This document shows, piece by piece, positions 47,531 to 55,233 of a stretch of DNA of 64,000 bases. Numbering within the stretch: position 1 is the first letter of the stretch; each line of letters opens with the position of its first letter. The DNA comes from JAJTFW01 sp903922455 (GTDB lineage: Bacteria > Bacteroidota > Bacteroidia > AKYH767-A > OLB10), in the NCBI GenBank assembly GCA_943329665.2, contig CALQEU020000006.1, positions 62,001-126,000 on the forward strand, given 5' to 3'. The notes under the pieces are model-generated. The model saw only the letters and a list, made by a program, of their open reading frames with translations. It was not told the origin of the DNA and did not search any database. The position numbers and the translations under genes are program-made.

Positions 47531-50035
47531 TTATTTACAGCAGTTCTCTTTTTGACCCTTGCAAGCCATTCCTTTTTCTTCACACGACTTCATGCAATCG
47601 CTTTCACAACTTGCTTGTTTGTTTTTGCAACAATCAGCACCCGTAATTTTCTCGCAAGCATCGGATTTGATATGACATTTGCCATTTTCCATTTTGATGC
47701 AATCACTACTGTCACATTTGCCAGCAGCCATCCACTCAGCACAAGTAGCTGAGTCAATCACACAATTTCCTTCTGCATCCATATCGCAAGCGGCATCCAT
47801 GTCCATATAACATTCCATCTTCGCCTTGCTTGCACAACAATCGTCGGCACCCATTCCTGAACCTGCACCATGTCCACCATTCACTGCGATTAATGGAGCA
47901 ATGGTTAATCCAACTAAAGAAGAAAGCTTAATTAAAATATTCATGGATGGACCCGAAGTATCTTTAAAAGGATCACCCACAGTATCACCTACAACAGCTG
48001 CTTTATGTGGTTCTGATTTTTTGTAATACATCACACCATCAATGTTCACCCCTTTCTCAAAGGCTTTCTTTGCATTGTCCCACGCACCACCAGCGTTGTT
48101 TTGGAAAATCGCCCACAACACTCCGCTCACCGTAACACCGGCCATATATGCACCTAATGCTTCAGCACCCATCACCAATCCAACAATGATAGGAGTAACA
48201 ATAGTGATCACGCCCGGTAACATCATTTCGCGCAAAGCAGCTTTCGTAGAAATTTCTACACAACGACTGTAATCTGGTTTTCCAGTTCCTTCCATAATAC
48301 CTGGAATTTCGCGGAACTGACGACGGACTTCATTCACCATTTCCATAGCCGCTTTACCAACAGAATTCATCGCCAATGCAGAGAATACTACCGGAATCAT
48401 TCCACCAATAAATAAGGCAGCTAAGACTTTCGCATCGAAAATATTGATTCCGTTAATTCCAGTCAATGTTACATAAGCAGCAAATAATGCTAAGGCCGTC
48501 AATGCAGCAGAAGCAATCGCAAATCCTTTTCCGATAGCCGCTGTTGTATTTCCCACTGAATCTAAAATATCTGTTTTCTCACGTACATCAGCAGGAAGTT
48601 CACTCATCTCTGCAATACCACCTGCATTATCTGCAATGGGTCCAAAAGCATCAATCGCTAATTGCATGGCAGTAGTTGCCATCATCGCAGATGCTGCAAT
48701 ACCTACTCCATAAAATCCGGCTAAAGCATATGCACCCCAAATGGCACCTGCAAATAATATTACTGGGAATGCAGTAGAAAGCATTCCGGTTCCAAGTCCT
48801 GCAATGATATTCGTTGCAGCACCCGTTGCCGATTTTTGTACAATGTTTAATACAGGTCTTTTATTTAATCCAGTGTAAAATTCTGTGATGTATGAAATAG
48901 CAGCTCCCACAAACATTCCGATTACCACCGACCAAAACACATTCATCGATGAAGTGTAAAGCGTTGTGAATTCACCACCTGAAAATGCACTCATCGTCAT
49001 TTGTGCAGGAAGCATGATGTCAATTAAGAAATACGATGAAATCAGAGCAATGATGATGGAAACCCAGTTACCACGATTTAATGCAGCTTGAACCGAATCT
49101 GTTGTTTGTGCTGCTGTTTCTTTAATGGTAACTAACCACGACCCAACGATAGAGGCAACAATACCGAAACCAGCAATACATAAAGGTAAAAGAATAGGGC
49201 CAATTCCGCCGAAAGCATCATCAATACTACCACCCATATCGCGAATGATGTAATTTCCTAATACCATCGATGCAAGAACGGTTGCAACATAAGAACCAAA
49301 TAAATCGGCACCCATCCCTGCAACGTCACCTACGTTATCACCAACGTTATCCGCAATCGTAGCAGGGTTGCGTGGATCATCTTCAGGAATTCCAGCTTCT
49401 ACTTTTCCAACTAAGTCTGCACCAACGTCAGCAGCTTTGGTATAAATACCACCACCCACACGAGCAAAGAGTGCAATCGACTCAGCACCTAATGAGAATC
49501 CTGCAAGTACTTCTAATACTTGAGTCATCTGTTCTGTGCTTGTCATTTGACTTCCCATGAAAAAACTGTAGAGGAAAATGAACATTAAACTTAATCCAAG
49601 TACTGCTAATCCTGCAACACCTAAACCCATTACCATTCCGCCCGAGAAAGAAACTTTCAATGCTTTCGCTAATGAAGTACGTGCAGCTTGTGTGGTGCGA
49701 ACATTTGCTTTGGTAGCAACACGCATTCCGCTATAACCAGCAATAGCACTAAATACACCACCGCAAATAAATGCTGCAACGATTAAGATGTGTGAGCTAG
49801 CCACTACTTGACTTAATACTCCTAATCCGATACTTGCTATCACCATAAAGATGGCGAGTATTCTGTATTCTGATTTCAAGAAAGCCATTGCACCTTCTGC
49901 AATTGCTGTTGAAATGGTTTGCATTTTTTCATCACCTGCATCTTGTTTATTCACCCAACTGGATTTAATAAACATGTAGATTAATCCAAGTACGCCAAGG
50001 GCAGGTACGATATATACGAAATTTTCCATAGTCAT
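47531..50035 (-). CDS. hppA: membrane-bound ion-pumping pyrophosphatase with Cys-rich C-terminal tail
   Basis: 834 residues, compared with about 650-780 for most family members. Sixteen membrane helices are expected. Pyrophosphate-site motifs are present: GGGIYTKAADVGADLVGKVE, DDPRNPATIADNVGDNVGDVAGMGADLFG and AWDNAKKAFE. NTTAAIGKGFA has Ala rather than Lys, the K+-dependent subtype. PPi hydrolysis drives Na+ and/or H+ export; the ion is not called, because GADLFGSYVAT lacks the Glu found there in Na+-type enzymes. From about residue 730 on, a tail of some 105 residues holds 18 Cys, many Asp, Met and Lys (DDCCASKAKMEC, GKCDSSDC, ENCCK). M-PPase C-termini face away from the cytoplasm, so metal or redox binding outside is possible. 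A terminator follows. Confidence 0.95.
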   Translation of the reverse strand: MTMENFVYIVPALGVLGLIYMFIKSSWVNKQDAGDEKMQTISTAIAEGAMAFLKSEYRILAIFMVIASIGLGVLSQVVASSHILIVAAFICGGVFSAIAGYSGMRVATKANVRTTQAARTSLAKALKVSFSGGMVMGLGVAGLAVLGLSLMFIFLYSFFMGSQMTSTEQMTQVLEVLAGFSLGAESIALFARVGGGIYTKAADVGADLVGKVEAGIPEDDPRNPATIADNVGDNVGDVAGMGADLFGSYVATVLASMVLGNYIIRDMGGSIDDAFGGIGPILLPLCIAGFGIVASIVGSWLVTIKETAAQTTDSVQAALNRGNWVSIIIALISSYFLIDIMLPAQMTMSAFSGGEFTTLYTSSMNVFWSVVIGMFVGAAISYITEFYTGLNKRPVLNIVQKSATGAATNIIAGLGTGMLSTAFPVILFAGAIWGAYALAGFYGVGIAASAMMATTAMQLAIDAFGPIADNAGGIAEMSELPADVREKTDILDSVGNTTAAIGKGFAIASAALTALALFAAYVTLTGINGINIFDAKVLAALFIGGMIPVVFSALAMNSVGKAAMEMVNEVRRQFREIPGIMEGTGKPDYSRCVEISTKAALREMMLPGVITIVTPIIVGLVMGAEALGAYMAGVTVSGVLWAIFQNNAGGAWDNAKKAFEKGVNIDGVMYYKKSEPHKAAVVGDTVGDPFKDTSGPSMNILIKLSSLVGLTIAPLIAVNGGHGAGSGMGADDCCASKAKMECYMDMDAACDMDAEGNCVIDSATCAEWMAAGKCDSSDCIKMENGKCHIKSDACEKITGADCCKNKQASCESDCMKSCEEKGMACKGQKENCCK

Positions 50036-50048
50036 TATTTAAGGGCTG

Positions 50049-50080
50049 CGAAGGTAGTTTTTAAATAGAAAGTAGGCAAA
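50049..50080 (-). promoter_or_regulatory. promoter of hppA
   Basis: On the minus strand TTTG (50080-50077), a 20-bp spacer and TACCTTCG (50056-50049; one mismatch to TAnnTTTG). The leader would be about 8-13 nt. Confidence 0.6.
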
Positions 50081-50446
50081 TATCAATAGGTATAATATTA
50101 ATTTATAGTGATTTATATGAGCTTGTAGTAGCTTATTGGGGTTACGGGGAGATGGACTTTTAAGCCATTAAGTTAATTTAAGTATTGATTAACAATTGTT
50201 TAAGTAAAATAGGCCACTTTCAAGCGTTCTATATTAAATCAACCTTATTTTTTTGGAAATGGGCTAAATTTATAGGGAATAAATGATAGTTAGCAACGTT
50301 GCGTCCGTTGCTTGTCGCTGTGATCGCTGCGTTTAAACATCAAGTAATAGTGGAATGAAAATTTAGTTTGCAACTTCAAAACTTTCTTGAGACCTGAAAG
50401 ATTAATTCATTTCTCTATTTAAAAATTGTAGTTTGAATCAATTTAA
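50081..50446. repeat. spacer with the second GCGTCCGTTGC element
   Basis: No gene is supported. TTGCGTCCGTTGC at 50299-50311 and GATCGCTGCGTTTAAA at 50322-50337 are the same words as in 24842-24877, in swapped order. The rest is AT-rich. Confidence 0.5.
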
Positions 50447-50478
50447 CAAAAAAAGGCCCTTGAAGATTCAAGAGCCTT
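50447..50478 (-). terminator. terminator of the T9SS surface gene
   Basis: AAGGCCCTTGAA (50453-50464) pairs with TTCAAGAGCCTT (50467-50478) with one mismatch. On the minus strand it runs into seven to eight T. Confidence 0.8.
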
Positions 50479-50500
50479 ATCTTTTATTGAATTTTTTATT

Positions 50501-51613
50501 TTAATGTTGAACACTAAACTTTGATGTACTCACTTTTCCTTGATGGATAATTTGTATAAAGTAAATTCCATTTGCTAAGTGCTGTACGGGTATCGCTAAA
50601 TTTTGTTGATCCCATGTTCCTTTTTTCAAACTTTGTCCTTTGGTGTCGATGATATTAAATGAAGTAGTCGCATTCGCCGATGCAAATTGAATAGTTAAAT
50701 AATCGCTTGTCGGATTCGGGTAAATAGAAATAACAACTCCATCAATTTCTTGTAGTCCGGTACAAAGATCAACGATGATGGTATCCGATGCGCTGGCTAA
50801 ACAGAAGTTTGAATCAACATACATATAAGTAACTTCATAACTTCCTGGTGGCAACGAGGAGGGTTCAAACTGACTTCCGTTCACACCTAAGCCAGACCAA
50901 AATCCACCGCTCGGATTTTCTCCGAATAAATCGATGAACGACCAGTTGATGCAAACTGTTGTATCTAAAGTTAAGGTTACTAACGGTAATGGATGTACGA
51001 TAAGATGGGTGTAAATGGAACTATCACATCCATTAGATGAAGTAGCTAAATCGATGAAGTCACCATCGGCATACTGCCAAGCCCCAGCTAAGAACAAACT
51101 ATCGCCTTGGCAAATCGAAACATCTAACGAGTCAAATGCTCCGGCATAATAATCTAAAGTGGTATACAATAAACTATCACATCCATTTGCGCTGGTTAAT
51201 ATATCCAAGTAAGTTCCTGCAGCTAATTGCCAAGTGCCTCCAACAAATAAACTATCTCCTGAACAGATGTTTGTGGCAATGGAATCATAAGCTGCTGCAA
51301 AGTAATCTAACGTTGTATTAACAATACTATCGCATCCTTGTGCACTGATTAATGAATCGGTATATAAACCGGCTAAGGTCTGCCATGCACCTTCTACAAA
51401 TAAACTATCACCCAAGCAGATGGAAACAACTAATTGTTCGTCGTACACAGGACTAAATTGTAAACGAGTGGTGTAACTACTGTCACAACCATCTAGGGTT
51501 GAATATACATTGCTATAATCTCCAGGTACCGTTTGCCAAATGGAATGGATGAATGCGCTATCCCCCGGACAAATACGTAAGCTATCTAAAATGCGCGAGC
51601 AATTTGCGAAGGA
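50501..51613 (-). CDS. C-terminal part of a T9SS surface protein (interrupted gene)
   Basis: The minus-strand frame is open from 51613, with a stop at 51616; a GTG at 51448 is the first usable start (315 residues), but coding similarity reaches back to about 51592. It holds four repeats of about 48 residues, each with an ICxGDSLFVxGxW strand and a GCDSxxxTTLDY strand: RICPGDSAFIHSIWQ, SICLGDSLFVEGAWQ, NICSGDSLFVGGTWQ, SICQGDSLFLAGAWQ. A short all-beta domain (LTLDTTVCINWSFIDLFGENPSGGFW in pieces) and a T9SS type A domain (VVISIYPNPTSDYLTIQF ... GIYFIQIIHQGKVSTSKF) end it. The N-terminus and signal peptide are missing here and lie at 52.1-53 kb, beyond the inverted Ig block, so this piece is probably not made on its own. 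Confidence 0.75.
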   Translation of the reverse strand, partial: SFANCSRILDSLRICPGDSAFIHSIWQTVPGDYSNVYSTLDGCDSSYTTRLQFSPVYDEQLVVSICLGDSLFVEGAWQTLAGLYTDSLISAQGCDSIVNTTLDYFAAAYDSIATNICSGDSLFVGGTWQLAAGTYLDILTSANGCDSLLYTTLDYYAGAFDSLDVSICQGDSLFLAGAWQYADGDFIDLATSSNGCDSSIYTHLIVHPLPLVTLTLDTTVCINWSFIDLFGENPSGGFWSGLGVNGSQFEPSSLPPGSYEVTYMYVDSNFCLASASDTIIVDLCTGLQEIDGVVISIYPNPTSDYLTIQFASANATTSFNIIDTKGQSLKKGTWDQQNLAIPVQHLANGIYFIQIIHQGKVSTSKFSVQH

Positions 51614-52099
51614 TTAAATGTTTCGTTTAGTGTGAGTACTGTTGGTGCGGGATTAACTTTTCAATGGCAATACGATAATGGTTCGGGTTGGATCAACTTA
51701 ACCAACACCCCTCCTTATACGAATACAACCGGTTCTGCTTTACAAATTGCTGCAACACCGTATTCTTTACATCTTACCAATTACCGTTGCATTGTGACGG
51801 GAACCTGTGCTCCTCCGGCTATTTCTAATTCTGTTTATGTTTTTGTTGATCGACTACCCACCATCACCATAGAGCCGGTTTCCGATAGTATTTGCGTTGG
51901 CAATTCCACATCATTTTTTATTAATGCATTCGGTTCTGCAATTAGTTACCGTTGGCAAGTTAATAACGGTGCCGGCTATACGAACGTGCCCAATGCGTTG
52001 CCTTATACTGGATTTAATAATGATACGTTGACTGTTACTAATCCTTCTATTGCGTTAACGAATAATAAATATCGTTGTATTGTTACTGGAGTTTGTGCA
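51590..52099. other. inverted coding block within a surface-protein gene
   Basis: On either side the minus strand codes for parts of one surface protein; between about 51590-51600 and 52096-52103 coding similarity switches to the plus strand. The ends share only short inverted words (GCAATTTGC left; GCACTTTTGC on the reverse strand right). The flanking frames differ by one, so re-inversion alone does not restore one open frame; some sequence, by comparison with the repeat unit about 50 bp, seems lost at the left junction. Confidence 0.6.
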
Positions 52100-52237
52100 A
52101 AAGTGCAAGGAACAGGAAGTTGGAAATTACTTGGAACGGGAGGAAGTGAAGTAGTATCCAAATTCCAGTTCAACCCATCGGTTAAAGCGGTTAATAACGA
52201 AAGTGTGTCACCTGTAGTGATGGAGCAATTGTATTGA
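51590..52237 (+). pseudogene. Ig-like repeat fragment in inverted orientation
   Basis: The plus-strand frame is open from 51590 (stop at 51587) to 52237, with a GTG at 51632. Only 51590-52099 looks genuine. It encodes two Ig-like domains of the Bacteroidota surface type: AICEGLNVSFSVSTVGAGLTFQWQ ... YRCIVTGTCAPPAISN, and SICVGNSTSFFINAFG ... YRCIVTGVCA, each about 95 residues with a Trp core and paired Cys. It has no signal peptide, no sorting domain and no promoter. The residues after 52099 (KVQGTGSWKL onward) are the shadow of the minus-strand gene. It fits best as the middle of that gene, read backwards. Confidence 0.7.
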
Positions 52238-52959
52238 GCATTGTTAGCGCCGGTAGAAAGAGCAAGTCCGAGCGTTGACAGCGTTGCAGGCAAGGTAGAT
52301 TTAAAGGATGTTAATTCACAACTATCTAAAACCAAATCCCAAGTCCGATTGATACTAATGGCAGCAAGGAATTCGGGAGCAGTTAACGTTCCTTGGTAAG
52401 CAAAAACTTGATCTCCATTTCCGTTGAGATTTACGTACACATTGCTATTATTAAAAGTACCTTGAATTGCGGTTACCGTTCCCAAATTTGCAGTCAGCGC
52501 TTTTCTGCAATTGATACTTATTTGTGTTCCACAATATAAAACGGTAGTGCTTTGCCACTGAATAATTCCATCAGAAAGCGCTCCGGTGCTCGCTCCACAT
52601 GCTTCCGGAGTTTGAAATGTATTGGCGTCGGTCCAGCCGAAATCAGTAAAATTAATCACGGTATTTACATCAATGTCTTTTAACAACACAAATGAAATAA
52701 CATCATCTTGTGTTACGTTGTTATCATCGGCAGTAATATATCCTGAGAAGGAAATGTCGCCGGCTTGAAGAAGAGTTTGTGCTGAACTAAATGTTGTGCT
52801 GAATAAAATAGTAAGCAATAGGAAGAATTTAGAGATGAGTTTTGGTTTGATCTCGGATGGTTTTTTAGTAAAATCGATTTGAACTGCAAAAATAGTAAAG
52901 AAGGTGAATTTTTTATTTAATTTTCTCTGAATTAAATCAGAATTAGTTTTTGATGACAA
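52003..52959 (-). CDS. N-terminal part of a T9SS surface protein (interrupted gene)
   Basis: 318 codons from the ATG at 52959, but only 52959-52102 looks genuine; the last 33 residues (from QTPVTIQRY) are the antisense of the Ig block. The signal peptide (KFFLLLTILFSTTFSSAQ) begins about 42 residues in, preceded by a charged stretch (KLNKKFTFFTIFAVQIDFTKKPSEIKPK), so the real start may be non-ATG or affected by an error; no Met lies between. The mature part, LLQAGDISFSGYITADDNN through SFVLLKDIDVNTVINFTDFGW, GTQISINC and GNGDQVFAYQGTLTAPEFLAAIS, is a domain seen in other secreted Bacteroidota proteins, function unknown. It ends FQLPVPCT where the inverted segment begins. Confidence 0.72.
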   Translation of the reverse strand: MSSKTNSDLIQRKLNKKFTFFTIFAVQIDFTKKPSEIKPKLISKFFLLLTILFSTTFSSAQTLLQAGDISFSGYITADDNNVTQDDVISFVLLKDIDVNTVINFTDFGWTDANTFQTPEACGASTGALSDGIIQWQSTTVLYCGTQISINCRKALTANLGTVTAIQGTFNNSNVYVNLNGNGDQVFAYQGTLTAPEFLAAISINRTWDLVLDSCELTSFKSTLPATLSTLGLALSTGANNAQYNCSITTGDTLSLLTALTDGLNWNLDTTSLPPVPSNFQLPVPCTFAQTPVTIQRYLLFVNAIEGLVTVNVSLLNPV

Positions 52960-52979
52960 AAGAGATTTGCTTAACTTTG
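52949..52979 (+). promoter_or_regulatory. promoter of the coiled-coil exported protein gene (leaderless)
   Basis: TTTG (52949-52952), 19-bp spacer, TAACTTTG (52972-52979): a perfect consensus. It ends 5 nt before the ATG at 52985, so the transcript should start at or within a few bases of the start codon. Confidence 0.7.
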
Positions 52980-52984
52980 ATACA

Positions 52985-54067
52985 ATGAACCGCTACTTAT
53001 TTATTATCATTCTGTTATTCGCCTCTTTAGAGGGGAAATCGCAGTTTTCTGGCGGAGTTCGATACCTTCCTATGCCCGTTCAGTTTGTGGTGGTGAATGG
53101 CGATTTTAATGAGACCATCGTGTATTTGCGTCGAGGCGGCGAAACGGTTGGCGCTTTTAAGGGTCAGAAGAACATGAATATGCGGCTGGAATACAATTCC
53201 GACTACCAACTGGATTTTACAAAGCCTGGATACATCACCAAATCCATTCATGTGAATACTACGGTTCCCGAGGAGCGAAGAAAGTATGGGTTTGATTCCT
53301 ATAAAATTGGAGTTCGGCTTTTTAAACAGTACGAAGGGGTAAATATTGTGATTTATAATCAGCCTGTAGCATCAATCAAGTATTTGTCTGAGTTGGATGA
53401 AATTGGATACGATACGGATTACACCCGCTCTATTTTATCCTTACTTACACAAACGGAGGAACTTCTCGAGCAAAAAGCCAAGGAGGAAGTGTTAGAACAA
53501 AAAGCAAAAGAGAAAGAGAAGAAATTAAATAAAACAGTTCCAACTGAAATTGCTGTTGCGCCTCAAGCTCCTCCTCAAGATAAAAAAGTAGAAATAGTTG
53601 AGCCACCAAAACCAATTACGCCTGTTGCAAAGTTGAATGAAGTGGATTCATTCCAGCAAATGGTAAATGCATTGCCTGTGAATGGTGGTGACGATCCAAA
53701 CCCAACAAACAAACCTGCTGTTGGTAGTGATCCAACAATTGGAATTGATGTGCAAGCTGGAACCGAAAAAATGCAACCAGGTAAAGGAGAAGATGGAAAC
53801 GATTTTTGGAAAGTAGAAAAACCGGTGAGTGCAGGTGTGGAGTCAGAACCTCTCATCCTCCTTGCTCCCGATACCATCAGCAGAAGCATTGAAAGAATAG
53901 TTGAACCTAATCGTGTAATCACATTGTTGCGTGTTAAAGAAGGCGATCAAATAAAAGAATACCGATCGGTAACTTATTCTTGGGGCGGAAAATATTTTTT
54001 TATGGATAAAAATTATTCGATCTCGGAGCAGCTTTTTAATTATTTAATAAATAGTGGGGCGAAGTAA
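52985..54067 (+). CDS. exported coiled-coil protein of unknown function
   Basis: 360 residues from the ATG at 52985; a TTG at 52967 is in frame but overlaps the -7 box. Signal peptide MNRYLFIIILLFASLEGKSQ. A first domain of about 125 residues (MPVQFVVVNGDFNETIVYLRRGGETVGAFKG in pieces, MRLEYNSDYQLDFTKPGYITKSIHV, GVRLFKQYEGVNIVIYNQPVASIKY) has the look of a repeated beta-sandwich of PEGA/carboxypeptidase-regulatory type. A short coiled coil (LLEQKAKEEVLEQKAKEKEKKLNK, about 160-185) and a Pro/Gln-rich linker lead to a C-terminal domain with ITLLRVKEGDQIKEYRSVTYSWGGKYFFMDKNY. No family recognised beyond this. Confidence 0.75.
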   Translation: MNRYLFIIILLFASLEGKSQFSGGVRYLPMPVQFVVVNGDFNETIVYLRRGGETVGAFKGQKNMNMRLEYNSDYQLDFTKPGYITKSIHVNTTVPEERRKYGFDSYKIGVRLFKQYEGVNIVIYNQPVASIKYLSELDEIGYDTDYTRSILSLLTQTEELLEQKAKEEVLEQKAKEKEKKLNKTVPTEIAVAPQAPPQDKKVEIVEPPKPITPVAKLNEVDSFQQMVNALPVNGGDDPNPTNKPAVGSDPTIGIDVQAGTEKMQPGKGEDGNDFWKVEKPVSAGVESEPLILLAPDTISRSIERIVEPNRVITLLRVKEGDQIKEYRSVTYSWGGKYFFMDKNYSISEQLFNYLINSGAK

Positions 54068-54114
54068 ATTTGAGAAGGCTACGAACCTTCGGGACTCGAA
54101 ATGCGAATGAACAC

Positions 54115-54136
54115 GATCCCGATAGCTATCGGGATC
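54115..54136. repeat. extended copy of the TCCCGATAGCTATCGGGA palindrome
   Basis: The palindrome core is at 54117-54134 and base pairing extends three bases further on each side (54114-54137), the longest of the four copies. Nearby, 54201-54265 holds ATCCGTG/AATCCGCG words. It lies in the spacer between the convergent coiled-coil and LytTR genes. Confidence 0.85.
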
Positions 54137-54340
54137 GAAAATTTGTTTTCCGAGAGGTTTTAAAATTCTAGCTCTTATATTATTTGCAGCTTAACCGCTA
54201 GGAACGCAGGGAAGGCGCAAGGGATCCGTGATAAACCGATTTATCCGTGTAATCCGCGTTCAATATTAGGATCATTATAAAAACGAAATTTATTATAAAA
54301 ACCCGCCCGCAGTAATGCAGGATAATTTTGGCAATGCCAC

Positions 54341-55207
54341 TTACTTCGACAACCTACTATCAATATCTTCATTCAAATTCCGTGAAACAGGAATGACGGT
54401 ATCCGAGCTGTCTAGTACCAAACGATAGCCTTGTGAATTTCCTGAAACGGAAATAACACGATCTAAATTTACAATCCAGGCACGATGACATCGGTAAAAA
54501 GCAGTGTACGTTCTTAAATCTTCCTTCGCATTTTTTAAAGTGCTGCGAAGTAATTTATGTGCTTCTTTTCCTTGCTCTAAATAGGTTACGGAAATATAAT
54601 TGTCGGCAGAAGTGATGTAAAGTAGACTTTTAGCTTGAATAGTTAATTCTTCATTTTTATTGTCCGACTTCAACGTAATCATCGCATCGGGCGCCGACTC
54701 TAACCTTTTTTTATGATGCATGTGTTTGCTGATCTCCTCAGCACTCTTGGAGTTTCTATGGTTGAGTAAGAATTGCATCACCATTACATTGATAGAAACA
54801 GGAAGTATGGCAACCAAAATTGTGAATACTTGAAACATACCAACGTACTCAAAAGATAAAGTATTAGTAAATACAAAGCCCGAGTAAATGGCATAAGCGA
54901 GTCCGATCGTGAATATAATCCACATAATAAATAAAATCTCTCGCCCCACCGACCATCCACTTTCACGAAAGTATTTTGGGAAGAGCTTCGTTACCATAAA
55001 TACATTCAGCAAAACCATGATGCAGGTAACAATTCCATACCCCGCTGTAATTTGTAATGCAAACAAATTCTCAAATCGGTATAAACTAAATGGGCGAAAT
55101 ACAAATAAGAAAGCAAAGACAAGGAATCCTGAAAATAACGCTGATTTAATTCTACGCGAAGAACTATCGTAATAAGGGAAGGGTTTATCGAAGAGGGCTT
55201 TCAACAT
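54341..55207 (-). CDS. LytTR-type DNA-binding regulator with membrane domain
   Basis: 288 residues from the ATG at 55207 (a TTG three codons earlier is less likely). Residues 20-155 contain four membrane helices (SALFSGFLVFAFLFVFRPF, GIVTCIMVLLNVFMV, EILFIMWIIFTIGLAYAIY, FTILVAILPVSINVMVM). Residues 190-288 form a LytTR DNA-binding domain: SLLYITSADNYISVTYLEQG, KLLRSTLKNAKEDL, FYRCHRAWIVNLDRVISVSGNSQGYRLVL and VIPVSRNL. There is no receiver domain, so the membrane part may be the sensor. Targets unknown. Its start is 26 bp from the porW stop, and it may be co-transcribed with porW. Confidence 0.9.
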   Translation of the reverse strand: MLKALFDKPFPYYDSSSRRIKSALFSGFLVFAFLFVFRPFSLYRFENLFALQITAGYGIVTCIMVLLNVFMVTKLFPKYFRESGWSVGREILFIMWIIFTIGLAYAIYSGFVFTNTLSFEYVGMFQVFTILVAILPVSINVMVMQFLLNHRNSKSAEEISKHMHHKKRLESAPDAMITLKSDNKNEELTIQAKSLLYITSADNYISVTYLEQGKEAHKLLRSTLKNAKEDLRTYTAFYRCHRAWIVNLDRVISVSGNSQGYRLVLDSSDTVIPVSRNLNEDIDSRLSK

Positions 55208-55233
55208 AACAGGCAATGTTCACTTCAAAATTT

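Noticed and set aside
51590..52099. Invertible promoter (invertase-type phase switch)
   Set aside because: The inverted block is coding, not a promoter, has no long inverted repeats and no adjacent recombinase; kept only as an inverted coding block of uncertain origin.
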